A stretch of DNA of 16,412 nucleotides from Burkholderiales bacterium. Its GTDB lineage: Bacteria > Pseudomonadota > Gammaproteobacteria > Burkholderiales > Casimicrobiaceae. Both the position numbers and the translations under genes were made by a program. Shown in pieces: positions 1 to 7,199 of this stretch. The DNA lies in the NCBI GenBank assembly GCA_025354075.1, contig JANXNO010000073.1, positions 1 to 16,412 on the forward strand, in the 5' to 3' direction. Within the stretch, counting starts at the first letter, position 1. Every line of letters starts with the position of its first letter. The notes beneath the pieces are model-generated. The model saw only the letters and a list, made by a program, of their open reading frames with translations, was not told the origin of the DNA and did not search any database.

Positions 1-1177
1 CGCGCATCGCCGCGAGGTTTTTGAGCGGAATACTCGGTTCGAGCAGGTGCAGCGCAATGTCGATGACCGGCGCGTTGGCATTGGACAGTACAGCCACACC
101 CGCCTTGCGATCAGGATCGACCCACAGCGAAGACGTAAATCCGCCGGTCATGCCGTCGTGATTGAACACGGTGCGTCCGTTAAGTGGCGCAAGAATCCAC
201 GCCAGACCCTGCGCATTCATCTGTGACATGCCGTCGCCGTATCGCTTTTGCGCGAGCACAAACGCGGCCCGTAGCGGCGTGTCAATCGCGCCGCTCGCAG
301 CCTGCGCGTAACGGCCCATGTCGCGCGCGCTCATGATGAGCGCCCCGACAGGCGCCAGCACGTCGAAACTCCAGTGCTTGTTGCGTTTGAGCGTGGCGTC
401 GCGGTCGATGTAATGCGGATTGCTGAAACGGGCGCGCTCGCGGTTGGGGATGTCCAGATAGGTGGAGGTGAGCCCGAGCGGTGTCAGTACACGCTTTTGC
501 AGCAGATCGGCGTACGACGTGTCGGCAGCGCGCGCGAGCACGTAGCCGAGCAGGCCGAAGCCGAGGTTGGAATAGTTATAGACCTCGTCGCGTTTTTTGG
601 TAGTTTTGCCGCCGTCGGTTTCGACCAACGTCTCGCGATCTTTCAGGTAAATCAGCAATTGCTGCTCGCGGTAATCGACGTACGGATCGGCACGCGTGCC
701 GTTTGGCATGTTGTCGGGCAGGCGCGGCAGGCCGGAGCGGTGCGTGGCTAGATCGACCAAGCGAATCGGGCTGCCTTCGTGGTCGCGCAGTTTCAAGCCA
801 CGCAATCCTTGCGGCAGCCATTTTTCAACCGGATCATCGAGCTTGACCTCGCCCTTGATCACCATGTCGGCGAGCAGCAGCGCGGTGAAGGTTTTGGTGA
901 CTGATCCGACCTCGAACAACGTGTCCGGTGTGATCGGTTCCGACTTGTCAACGCTCATGGCGCCGTGCGTCACGATGCGCACTTTGTCGCCCTCGACGAT
1001 GACCGCTGCGAGGCCGACCGCCTGCTTGTCGACATCAATGCGTTGCGCGAGGATTGCCTTGATCACGCCGTCGGTGGCTTGCGCCTGTGCCGGTGTCGCG
1101 AGGGCGGCGAGCGTGACGGCGAAGGCGGCGATGCAAATCGCAAACACGTGGCTACGATGCGCAGCAGAAGTTTTCAT
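1..1177 (-). CDS. Exported serine hydrolase, class C beta-lactamase/penicillin-binding fold (3' end missing)
   Basis: The frame is open from an ATG at 1177 to the left edge, giving 392 residues without the C-terminus. Residues 1-33 look like a signal peptide: a basic start, a hydrophobic core at about 11-28, then PAQAQA. This points to export. The class C beta-lactamase/DD-peptidase/esterase motifs are visible: SVTK at 92-95 (nucleophile Ser92, Lys95), YSN at 202-204, and HDGMTGG at 340-346 in place of the usual KTG. The HxG form is common in esterase- and peptidase-like members such as EstB/Pab87-type proteins, so resistance to beta-lactams should not be assumed. Substrate cannot be told from sequence; a peptidoglycan peptide or an ester is possible. 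No clear Shine-Dalgarno is present. A 15-nt palindrome occupies the position directly before the ATG. The gene is transcribed away from the bactofilin gene. Confidence 0.9.
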   Translation of the reverse strand, partial: MKTSAAHRSHVFAICIAAFAVTLAALATPAQAQATDGVIKAILAQRIDVDKQAVGLAAVIVEGDKVRIVTHGAMSVDKSEPITPDTLFEVGSVTKTFTALLLADMVIKGEVKLDDPVEKWLPQGLRGLKLRDHEGSPIRLVDLATHRSGLPRLPDNMPNGTRADPYVDYREQQLLIYLKDRETLVETDGGKTTKKRDEVYNYSNLGFGLLGYVLARAADTSYADLLQKRVLTPLGLTSTYLDIPNRERARFSNPHYIDRDATLKRNKHWSFDVLAPVGALIMSARDMGRYAQAASGAIDTPLRAAFVLAQKRYGDGMSQMNAQGLAWILAPLNGRTVFNHDGMTGGFTSSLWVDPDRKAGVAVLSNANAPVIDIALHLLEPSIPLKNLAAMR

Positions 1178-1178
1178 G

Positions 1179-1193
1179 GTTTCAGTCTGAAAC
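1179..1193. promoter_or_regulatory. Perfect 15-nt palindrome abutting the hydrolase start codon
   Basis: GTTTCAG-T-CTGAAAC is a perfect 7+1+7 inverted repeat. It ends one base before the ATG of the minus-strand hydrolase, where a ribosome binding site would be expected. In RNA it could form a hairpin hiding the start; as DNA it could be a dimeric regulator site. Both are inference. Confidence 0.5.
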
Positions 1194-1208
1194 TTCGACA
1201 ATCATCAT

Positions 1209-1233
1209 GCTACGGTCAGCGGTGCGCCGTAGC
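1209..1233. other. 7-bp inverted repeat in the hydrolase leader region
   Basis: GCTACGG (1209-1215) and CCGTAGC (1227-1233) pair perfectly around an 11-nt loop. If transcription of the hydrolase starts upstream, this forms a hairpin 32 nt before its start codon. No U-run follows on the minus strand, so an intrinsic terminator is unlikely. A 5'UTR structure or chance are both possible. Confidence 0.35.
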
Positions 1234-1323
1234 GATGGCGGCGCGACGAATCACTTTGTGCGTCGACAAACTGCGGGAATTCACTGAAAATTCTATTCAA
1301 CTTGTGTGTGAACCCGTTATCTC

Positions 1324-1389
1324 AATTGGGCTTAGACCATTATTTAGTCATAAGTCGACAATTTAATAAATGACCATTGAAGCCCAATT
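1324..1389. repeat. 10-bp inverted repeat around a 46-nt AT-rich spacer
   Basis: aattgggctt (1324-1333) is the exact reverse complement of aagcccaatt (1380-1389). The spacer is AT-rich and also carries a repeated gaccatt word (1336 and 1372). No gene overlaps it. It could mark a structured RNA, a regulator site or the remnant of a small mobile element; nothing decides between these. Confidence 0.35.
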
Positions 1390-1457
1390 TAAATGGACTT
1401 TGTGACTGAAAGCTGTATTATTTTCAAGGTCAAATTGTCTGTCTGCGGAGACACGAA

Positions 1458-1583
1458 TTGATCAACTTAATCAATGAGTTATCTGAATTTCTCGTTTTCT
1501 GGTCGCTGCTGTGCGACAACGGCGCAAAGAAAGTCGAGCGTTTGGTCGAACTCACGCCGCATGACGGCATCATAATGGGCTGA
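1458..1583 (+). CDS. Possible 41-aa small protein (TTG start)
   Basis: A TTG at 1458 preceded by GGAG (1447-1450, 7-nt gap) opens a frame to TGA at 1581-1583. The predicted peptide begins INLINELSEFLVFW after the start. It has an amphipathic or hydrophobic helix-like N-terminal half and a charged segment (AKKVERLVEL) before the C-terminus. Composition looks more protein-like than random. A TATTAT at 1416-1421 could be a -10 element. Against it: it is short, it needs a non-ATG start, and no homologue is recognised. It could equally be a leader peptide or chance. Confidence 0.25.
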   Translation: MINLINELSEFLVFWSLLCDNGAKKVERLVELTPHDGIIMG

Positions 1584-1753
1584 ACGCTCAACTTTGCGTG
1601 TGCGCGCAGCAGCATGGCTGTGTGGTTTGACTACTGCACGGCGCGGCGCACACCCCTGGGGAGGACGACTTGGGCGTTCAGACGTGGCGGACCTGCGCGG
1701 CGGTTTTTCACCGTCAGGACCGCCTGAAACACACTCATTTCGAGGAGAACCCC

Positions 1754-2404
1754 ATGCTGAAAAACTCATTTCTCGGTCGCCGTGACGAGCCACAAGCGCC
1801 TGCCAGCAACGGTCGCGCATCTACCGACATGCCGCGCTACGCCCCTCAACCGGACGCACCACCGCTGTCGGCGGTTGCTGTCACCACCGCCGTCGCGCCA
1901 GCGCGGGTTACAACCGAGACGCGGCCCGCTTCGGGTGCGAGCACCGAGATCATGCCGCACAAAGAGCTCGCCCCCGGCGAACCGCGCCTGACCGTCGGCC
2001 CGAATATCAAACTGAAGGGCGCTGAAATCAACGACTGCGACACGCTGGTCGTCGAAGGCCACGTCGAAGCGTCGATGGACAGCAAGACTTTAGAAATACT
2101 CAAAACGGGCTCGTTCGACGGTACCGTCACCATTGATGTGGCCGAAATTCACGGCAAGTTTTCCGGCAACTTAACCGCTCGCAAAAAGCTCATCGTGCAT
2201 GCGACGGGCTGGGTGTCGGGCGTCGTGCGTTACGGCTCACTGCTGGTGTCGGAAGGCGGCGTTGTCAGCGGCGACATCGCGTCCATCGACAGCAAGGGCG
2301 AGACGCAATCGCAAGGCCAGATGTTTGCCGGCTATCCGTCCGCGCGCAGCGGCAGCGCGAAACCCAATGGAGTCAACGGTGTTGAATCGCATGCGGCGGC
2401 CTAG
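1754..2404 (+). CDS. Bactofilin (polymer-forming cytoskeletal protein)
   Basis: This 216-aa protein has the bactofilin pattern. A disordered, Pro/Ala/Thr-rich N-terminus (about 1-76) is followed by a right-handed beta-helix core (about 77-185) built from short repeats of hydrophobic and glycine residues, such as LVVEGHVEA, GSFDGTVTI, AEIHGKFSGNL and LIVHATGWVSGVV. A short disordered C-tail follows. Bactofilins polymerise without nucleotide and act as scaffolds at the membrane for cell-wall enzymes, stalks or polarity factors. The ATG at 1754 is well supported by GAGGAGAA at 1742-1749. There is no M23 peptidase neighbour, which often accompanies bactofilins. A small unknown ORF follows after a single base and may be co-translated. 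The family assignment is strong; the cellular role is not visible. Confidence 0.9.
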   Translation: MLKNSFLGRRDEPQAPASNGRASTDMPRYAPQPDAPPLSAVAVTTAVAPARVTTETRPASGASTEIMPHKELAPGEPRLTVGPNIKLKGAEINDCDTLVVEGHVEASMDSKTLEILKTGSFDGTVTIDVAEIHGKFSGNLTARKKLIVHATGWVSGVVRYGSLLVSEGGVVSGDIASIDSKGETQSQGQMFAGYPSARSGSAKPNGVNGVESHAAA

Positions 2405-2405
2405 T

Positions 2406-2720
2406 ATGAAGCGGCGCGGCGGTCGCGCTCATCTGGTTGACGCCAGCACCCAACCGGAAGCGACACACACGTTGGCCGCGCTGCTGCACCGAGCGCAGCA
2501 ATGGTTGGCAGCGCGCGAACGCTTGATTGCAGGTTGGTTCGCTCATTTTAGGCTGTGTGCCGCGCCAAAAATGCTGGAGCGCAAGCTGGGTGGCGCGGGT
2601 GCCATCGTGCTGCCATTTTGGTGGGAATACGAAAGCGAACTCAAGTGCCGATTGGCGTTGGAGGCGGTGCTTCGGCGATTGTTTTCCGTACGACCGGACG
2701 CGGAGGGTATGCCTGCGTAA
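2406..2720 (+). CDS. Hypothetical 104-aa protein linked to bactofilin
   Basis: The ATG at 2406 comes one base after the bactofilin stop (TAG T ATG), an arrangement typical of translational re-initiation; no separate Shine-Dalgarno is visible. The product is rich in Arg, Ala, Leu and Trp. It shows a predicted helix with AALLHRAQQWLAARERLIAGW (about 24-44), a central hydrophobic stretch GGAGAIVLPFWWEYE (62-76), and a second helix with LALEAVLRRLF (83-93). Third codon positions are largely G/C, as in the neighbouring genes, which supports coding. I do not recognise a family. It is too short and too charged for an obvious transmembrane protein. A bactofilin partner is an inference from position only. 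Confidence 0.5.
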   Translation: MKRRGGRAHLVDASTQPEATHTLAALLHRAQQWLAARERLIAGWFAHFRLCAAPKMLERKLGGAGAIVLPFWWEYESELKCRLALEAVLRRLFSVRPDAEGMPA

Positions 2721-2747
2721 ATGGGCAAATTTCAGTCATGGATAGGA

Positions 2748-2773
2748 CATAGGGGCGCGAAGCGCACCCTATG
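2748..2773. terminator. GC-rich hairpin between convergent genes
   Basis: CATAGGG-GCGC-GAA-GCGC-A-CCCTATG folds into an 11-bp stem with a GAA loop and one bulged base. It lies between the plus-strand 104-aa ORF (ends 2720) and the minus-strand kinase (ends 2784). No U-run follows in either direction, so it may work as a bidirectional or Rho-assisted 3'-end structure. Confidence 0.55.
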
Positions 2774-2783
2774 ACCGAGCGGT

Positions 2784-4862
2784 TTACACCACGGGCGGAA
2801 ATTGCAGCTCGAAGCTCACGCCGTCGACCTCGTTCTTCGCGATCACGGTGCCGCCCATTTTCGCCATGTAGGTCTTGGCTACGAACAGTCCCTGGCCGCG
2901 TGTGCCTGCCGTGTTTTCTGCTTTCGGATCAGACACGCCGTATTCGAAAATCTTGTCGAACAGATCGTCGGCAATGCCTTCGCCGATATTGCGCACACGG
3001 ACGGAAGAACCCATTGCATTGCTGTCCAACGTGATTGTGATGGCCGTGCCTTCAACGCGATGCCGATCTGCATTCGTGAGGATGTGTGTCAACACATCTT
3101 CCAGCGAATATTCGTCTGCTCGAACATTCGCCGAAGCCGCGTTTGCAATGAACTCAACGTTCGCAATGCCCGCACTCTGAGCGTTGTCGGCGACGTGACC
3201 CAGAAATTCGCGTAGATCGAGCACGTCCAGACGCAGTCGTGTTGACTCAAACGCCTCACTCGGCGATGCGCTGCCGTAGAGCACACGAATGGCCTGTTGC
3301 ATGCGATGAATGTAGCGTGCGCTCGGGTCACCCTCGTTGCCGTGCAGCACCATCAGCGATTGCAGCGGCGACATGATTTCGTGACCCACCGCGTGCCACG
3401 TGTCACGCTCACGCTCGGCGCGCAAGTGCTCACGGCGCACATCTTCGTTGACGCGATTGAGCAGGTCGTGCAGGCAGCTTGCGAGAATGCCCAACTCGTC
3501 CTTGCTGCGCAAATCGGCAACGTTGAAATTCACCACGCCTTCTGCGCCCTTCACGTCCGCTGAAACGGAGCGCGCGCGTTTTGTCAGCTCGGCGATGCGA
3601 CGAATAATGCCCGCCTCGACTACCAACCACGCTGTGCCGATGGCCAGTAGCATCGCACCGACAAACCACGACACACGGGTCGCCACCGTTGCCAATGCGC
3701 GGTTGACGCTGCGCACATCGCCGGTCAACGTGACCTCATAGCTCCCCAGTGCCGTTGAGACCGTGTCGCGCGATTCGAGCACCGTGTCGAAGCCTTCGAC
3801 AGGTAGACGGCGAATGAGTGTGTCGATCCAGGGAGACGAGGGCGTTGCGTCATCAGTCAGTGCGCCGAGTTTGGCAACGTCATCTTTCGCGCCCATTTTT
3901 TTAACCCGTAATGACTCGCCTGGCAGCAACAGCGAACGCAGATCATTCAACGAAAACGGCGGCGTTGCACCGTCGGCATTGCTGTCGAAAATCGCGGTGG
4001 CATTGTCTGGCGCGAACACTTCGATGCGCACCAACGTTTTGTCGAGATCGGCGGGCGGCCACGCAGGACGCGGTTGCTGAAACAGCGCATCGCGAAACAC
4101 GTCGACGGGCAAACGGATCGAGAAGAACGAGCTCTTTTCGCATGCGGTAGAAGTGGTCAACGAATCAGCTGCGAGACAGGGCGATGACTGCCAGATCCAT
4201 CCGCGAAAATCGCGTACGGGCCTGGTCAACGCGAGCGTCTCTCCGGTTTCAACAAAGCCCGTCAAGCGACCGCGAATGCCGCTCGCAGCAGGCGCGAAGG
4301 ACGAGCCCGCCGATTCACTTCGCTCGAACGGCGCAATCCAGCGCGACTGCGTGCCTCGCATATCGAGCGTCACACGAACACGATGCACGCCACGCAAATC
4401 GCGTTCGCCTGAAGTACGACCCACCAGATCGCCACTGGCGAAACGGCCCGCAATGTAGATGAAACCGCCCGCCCACGGGTTGTTGCCAACGGCCACGCAC
4501 ACCGCGCCAAACTGCTTGTACTGCACGAGGCAACCCGTCGTCTCTACCGCCTGCTGCACTTTGTTCGGATCGTCAAAATCAATCGCCGCGTAGGGCAACA
4601 CATACGGATGTAGCGGCGTCACGTTCGCGGAGGCACTTCCAGGATTGAGCAGGGCAAGTTGCCCCGCAGGATGATGCAGTCGCGACGACACCTGCTCCTG
4701 CGTTTTCTTAAAGCTCGCCTGATAGTTGCGATAGCTGAGTTGCTTCTCTTCCTGCAGCAAGGCAAGCGCCATCGCGAGCGTTGCAATCGCCAACAGTGCG
4801 AACACGCTGCGCAGCAACAGGCGCTGACGGAACGAAGCAATGCCGGGCCGGCGCAAATTCAT
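2784..4862 (-). CDS. Membrane sensor histidine kinase with large periplasmic domain
   Basis: This 692-aa sensor kinase has the order TM1 (about 15-37), periplasmic region (about 38-396), TM2 (about 398-420), HAMP-like linker (about 420-475), dimerisation/phosphoacceptor helix and HATPase. His494 in HAVGHEIMSPL is the phosphoacceptor. The ATP site shows the N box (LTHILTNADRH, Asn597), the G1 box NIGEGI (625-630) and the G2 region GTRGQGLFVAK (653-663). The roughly 360-residue sensory domain matches no fold I recognise. It holds four cysteines, Cys111/Cys122 and Cys229/Cys241, in two closely spaced pairs that could form disulfides. The ATG at 4862 overlaps the stop of the response regulator gene (ATGA), so the two are translationally coupled and surely cognate. 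The signal sensed is unknown; the facing SPFH/SH3 genes are a candidate target. Confidence 0.93.
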   Translation of the reverse strand: MNLRRPGIASFRQRLLLRSVFALLAIATLAMALALLQEEKQLSYRNYQASFKKTQEQVSSRLHHPAGQLALLNPGSASANVTPLHPYVLPYAAIDFDDPNKVQQAVETTGCLVQYKQFGAVCVAVGNNPWAGGFIYIAGRFASGDLVGRTSGERDLRGVHRVRVTLDMRGTQSRWIAPFERSESAGSSFAPAASGIRGRLTGFVETGETLALTRPVRDFRGWIWQSSPCLAADSLTTSTACEKSSFFSIRLPVDVFRDALFQQPRPAWPPADLDKTLVRIEVFAPDNATAIFDSNADGATPPFSLNDLRSLLLPGESLRVKKMGAKDDVAKLGALTDDATPSSPWIDTLIRRLPVEGFDTVLESRDTVSTALGSYEVTLTGDVRSVNRALATVATRVSWFVGAMLLAIGTAWLVVEAGIIRRIAELTKRARSVSADVKGAEGVVNFNVADLRSKDELGILASCLHDLLNRVNEDVRREHLRAERERDTWHAVGHEIMSPLQSLMVLHGNEGDPSARYIHRMQQAIRVLYGSASPSEAFESTRLRLDVLDLREFLGHVADNAQSAGIANVEFIANAASANVRADEYSLEDVLTHILTNADRHRVEGTAITITLDSNAMGSSVRVRNIGEGIADDLFDKIFEYGVSDPKAENTAGTRGQGLFVAKTYMAKMGGTVIAKNEVDGVSFELQFPPVV

Positions 4863-5578
4863 TTCGCCGCTCGTGGATGCGTGATTTCGACCCAGCGAAA
4901 GCCACGCATTGGCACGTTTTCAATCGCATCAAACTCGGGATCAATCTCGCGGAACGCATCGCGAATGGTGCTGATGTGTTTCCTCACGTTGTCACGATTG
5001 CGCCCACTCTTGACCACCTGAAACAAGTCTTCATACGACACCACCTGACCCTGATGCTCGTGCAGCGCCGCGAGGATTCGCTGCGCAGTTAACGGTAGGT
5101 TAATGCGCTGGCCACGCCACTTCGGCGAGCTTTGCCGCAGCGGGTCTAACGAGAGTTCTTCGTTGACTACGTCCGGCGCTTTGGCGTCACGCTCACGCTG
5201 ACCTTTCGATGCACGAAGAATTTCGAGGAAGGTATCGACGAAGTCGGCTTCTTCAAACGTGGTTTTTTGCAGGTAGTCCCAAGCGTCCAGAGCCTTCATG
5301 ATGCTGCGATAAATAGTCGCGGGCATCGCAGACACCACCAGCACAGGCGTGGCATGCTGCTTGTTGATCGCGTTGATGAGCGCAACGCCCGCATGACGTT
5401 CGCGACCCAGTTCGATGTCCATGATCACGAGGTCATAGCGCTGGCGAAGAATCGCGGCCTCCGCGTCGTCCCGAGTGAACCATTGATCAACGCGAACGTC
5501 AGGGCGCGCGGACTCAATCCAGCCGCGCAATTGCGCACTCATGGGTGGGTCGTCTTCGATGACGGCGATGTGAAGCAT
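4859..5578 (-). CDS. OmpR/PhoB-type response regulator
   Basis: This 239-aa transcription regulator has an N-terminal receiver domain (about 1-120). The acidic pocket is Asp9/Asp10, the phosphorylation site Asp54 (VIMDIELG), the switch residue Ser83 and the conserved Lys105 (YLQK). A C-terminal winged helix (about 150-232) contains SYEDLFQVVKSGRNRDNVRKH and ends FRWV, as in OmpR-like effectors. The start at 5578 is chosen because MLHIAVIEDD aligns exactly with the receiver beta-1 strand. Upstream in-frame codons run through a palindromic repeat (5608-5638) and would add an artefactual leader. A weak GGAAA sits 7 nt before the ATG. The gene overlaps the kinase by 4 nt (ATGA) and precedes it, the usual RR-HK order for co-expression. 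Confidence 0.93.
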   Translation of the reverse strand: MLHIAVIEDDPPMSAQLRGWIESARPDVRVDQWFTRDDAEAAILRQRYDLVIMDIELGRERHAGVALINAINKQHATPVLVVSAMPATIYRSIMKALDAWDYLQKTTFEEADFVDTFLEILRASKGQRERDAKAPDVVNEELSLDPLRQSSPKWRGQRINLPLTAQRILAALHEHQGQVVSYEDLFQVVKSGRNRDNVRKHISTIRDAFREIDPEFDAIENVPMRGFRWVEITHPRAAK

Positions 5579-5607
5579 GTGAATTTCCAAGTGACTGATT
5601 TTTTTTT

Positions 5608-5638
5608 CGTAGGGCGGGCACGGGGTGCCCACCCTACG
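5608..5638. repeat. Palindromic repeat, GTAGGGTGGGCAC family, copy 1
   Basis: This is a nearly perfect 31-nt palindrome beginning CGTAGGGCGGGCAC and ending GTGCCCACCCTACG. It lies 30 nt upstream of the response regulator start, so it is probably in that gene's 5'UTR. Related copies are at 10207-10232 and 10271-10295. The adjacent run of nine T lies on the wrong side to give a U-run for minus-strand transcripts, so it is not an intrinsic terminator for this operon. Confidence 0.8.
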
Positions 5639-5819
5639 ACGATGTTGTCGGTGAACGTATTGATCAATTATCTGACCCGCCATTCATTTGCGGTGTGAGT
5701 TTTTCTTCCGTCGGCGGACACGTAACTCACGACCACGAGCGAAACCGCGATTTTGCTGACTGAAGACACCCCGCGACGCTCTTGTTCGTTCTATGGGGTG
5801 CTCAACAGAATTACACCCA

Positions 5820-5848
5820 GAGAAACAGTACACATAACGAAGTTTCTC
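5820..5848. promoter_or_regulatory. Inverted repeat upstream of the SPFH gene
   Basis: GAGAAAC (5820-5826) and GTTTCTC (5842-5848) are perfect 7-bp inverted arms with a 15-nt spacer, ending 46 nt before the SPFH start. It could be a regulator site or a leader hairpin. OmpR-type regulators usually bind direct repeats, so this need not be the site of the neighbouring regulator. Confidence 0.35.
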
Positions 5849-5894
5849 AGCCACGTCATCCAAACCACATTTCAACTTCCGGGAGCACCACATC

Positions 5895-7199
5895 ATGTCG
5901 AATCGAATCAAAAGCATTGTCACTGCGATCAGCCAATCCATCAACCAGACCTTCGCAAAATTTGGTCGCAACGGCGCGCGGACGGCCACGGCAGCGAAGG
6001 GCGCAACCGCCAGCATTGGCGCATCGTTGATGCAGCGTCGCATGCTGGTTGCGAGCGTGGCAGCGACCGCCGCAATCGGTTGCGGCCTTTACACGCATCC
6101 ACCGGTTCGCACGGTGGAGGCGGGCGACACGGGCGTTCGTATCAATCGTTTCACCGGCAACACCAGCGAATGGCGTGATGGCACGGTGCTTGTCGTGCCC
6201 GGTTTGCATCAATGGCGCGCGTTGCAACTGCGTGATCAGGCGTACCGGCCTGGCAGCAAGGACGGTGCAGAAGCAGCATTTCAGTCGGTTGAAGGTTTGT
6301 CTTTCGGCGCAGATCTAGTAATTCGCTACGCAGTCGATGCAACAAAAATTGAAGCACTGGCCAAATCATTGCCGGAAAACATCGAGGGTGAAGTCGTCGA
6401 ACCGGCTGTGCAGGGCGTGATTTACAAAGTGCTGGCGCGTTACACGATTCGTGAAATTTTCTCGTCTAAACGCGCCGAGATTCAGCAAACCATTGAGACT
6501 GAACTCAAGCCCAAGTTTGCTGCTGACGGCATTGTTTTGCGCTCGGTGCAAATGGGCAAAGTGGAGTTGCCCGCTGAATACCGAGCGGGTATGGAGAAGC
6601 TGCTCGCCGAAGAACTCGAATCAGAAAAAATGCGCTTCACACTGGAACTCAAAGAGAAGCGTGTGAAAGAAACTGCGCTTGACGCGGAGGCACAAAAGGT
6701 GCGTCGCGAAAAGGCTGCCGAGGCATCAGCCAGCGAACAGATCATTGCTGCGCGGGCGCAGGAAGAGGCGATGAAACACGTGTTGCCATTCAAACAGAAG
6801 CAGATCGAGCAGCGCCAGCTAGAAGCTGAAGCCGAGCGCGTAGTACGCGTGAAAGGCGCGGAGGGCAATGCACAAGCACGTCGCATCGAGGCGAGTGGTG
6901 AGGCGGATTCAAGGCAGAAACTGGCCGATGCCGAGGTCTATCGACTGGATCGCGTGGGCAAAGTAACCAGCGAACAGATGGCCCGTGAAGGCGCGCTCAT
7001 CACCAAACATCCGCTGCTGATTCAGAAGACGATGGCCGACAAACTGTCCGACAAAATTTCGGTGATCATTGCACCACCTTCCACGAACGGCGACTTCATC
7101 GGCGCGCACTTGCTCGGCACCACACGCAACAACAAACAACCGGCAGTCGCTGACAGCGAAGAGCAAGTATCCGCTGGCAGCAACAAGGAGCGCCAATAA
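5895..7199 (+). CDS. SPFH/band-7 (prohibitin-like) membrane protein
   Basis: This 434-aa protein has a basic Ala-rich N-terminus, a single transmembrane segment (about 49-66, MLVASVAATAAIGCGLYT) and an SPFH/band-7 domain (about 70-235) with VRTVEAGDTGVRINRF and YTIREIFSSKRAEIQQTIE. A long Glu/Lys/Arg/Ala-rich coiled coil follows (about 230-370). Prohibitin-like proteins form ring-shaped oligomers on membranes and organise microdomains or hold proteases such as FtsH. The ATG at 5895 follows GGGAG at about 5880-5884. Its stop codon overlaps the next gene's start (TAATG), so the two form an operon. The C-terminal tail (about 400-434) is polar and probably disordered. No NfeD gene, the common partner of SPFH proteins, is beside it. 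Membrane topology is predicted, not shown. Confidence 0.9.
   Translation: MSNRIKSIVTAISQSINQTFAKFGRNGARTATAAKGATASIGASLMQRRMLVASVAATAAIGCGLYTHPPVRTVEAGDTGVRINRFTGNTSEWRDGTVLVVPGLHQWRALQLRDQAYRPGSKDGAEAAFQSVEGLSFGADLVIRYAVDATKIEALAKSLPENIEGEVVEPAVQGVIYKVLARYTIREIFSSKRAEIQQTIETELKPKFAADGIVLRSVQMGKVELPAEYRAGMEKLLAEELESEKMRFTLELKEKRVKETALDAEAQKVRREKAAEASASEQIIAARAQEEAMKHVLPFKQKQIEQRQLEAEAERVVRVKGAEGNAQARRIEASGEADSRQKLADAEVYRLDRVGKVTSEQMAREGALITKHPLLIQKTMADKLSDKISVIIAPPSTNGDFIGAHLLGTTRNNKQPAVADSEEQVSAGSNKERQ

Larger units (their letters stand above)
1178..1753. other. Intergenic gap of 576 bp between divergent genes
   Basis: This space separates the minus-strand hydrolase from the plus-strand bactofilin gene, so it should hold promoters for both. 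The part at about 1270-1500 is clearly richer in A+T than its surroundings. It contains a 10-bp inverted repeat (aattgggctt at 1324-1333, aagcccaatt at 1380-1389) and a TATTAT at 1416-1421 that could be a -10 element, though no good -35 was found for it. A possible small ORF lies at 1458-1583. The stretch 1584-1741 shows no convincing gene; it contains a weak GGCGGT/ACCGCC hairpin at 1699-1724 in the bactofilin leader. Confidence 0.6.
5579..5894. promoter_or_regulatory. Divergent intergenic region between RR-HK and SPFH-SH3 units
   Basis: This 316-bp space must hold the promoters of both the two-component operon (leftward) and the SPFH operon (rightward). It contains the repeat palindrome at 5608-5638, a run of nine T at 5599-5607, and a GAGAAAC/GTTTCTC inverted repeat at 5820-5848. 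I found no confident -35/-10 pair on either strand. The arrangement makes shared or cross-regulation plausible. Confidence 0.5.

Noticed and set aside
1..1177. Left-edge gene as an antibiotic-resistance beta-lactamase
   Set aside because: The third motif is HDG-type rather than KTG and the class is dominated by esterases and peptidases; resistance cannot be claimed from the fold.
696..1190. Plus-strand open frames opposite the left-edge hydrolase
   Set aside because: They are antisense shadows of a gene with clear SVTK, YSN and HDG motifs and show no recognisable domain.
1479..1820. Minus-strand 113-aa open frame overlapping the bactofilin start
   Set aside because: It overlaps a well-supported gene and its ribosome binding site, and the translation has low-complexity Arg/Pro content with no recognisable pattern.
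5599..5638. Palindrome plus T-run as an intrinsic terminator
   Set aside because: The T-run precedes the palindrome on the plus strand and becomes an A-run after it on the minus strand, so neither direction gives stem followed by U-run.
5579..5683. Longer N-terminus for the response regulator
   Set aside because: The extension translates the palindromic repeat (giving a GTPCPPYE-like string) and precedes the exact receiver start MLHIAVIEDD; a similar CPPYE artefact appears before matB for the same reason.
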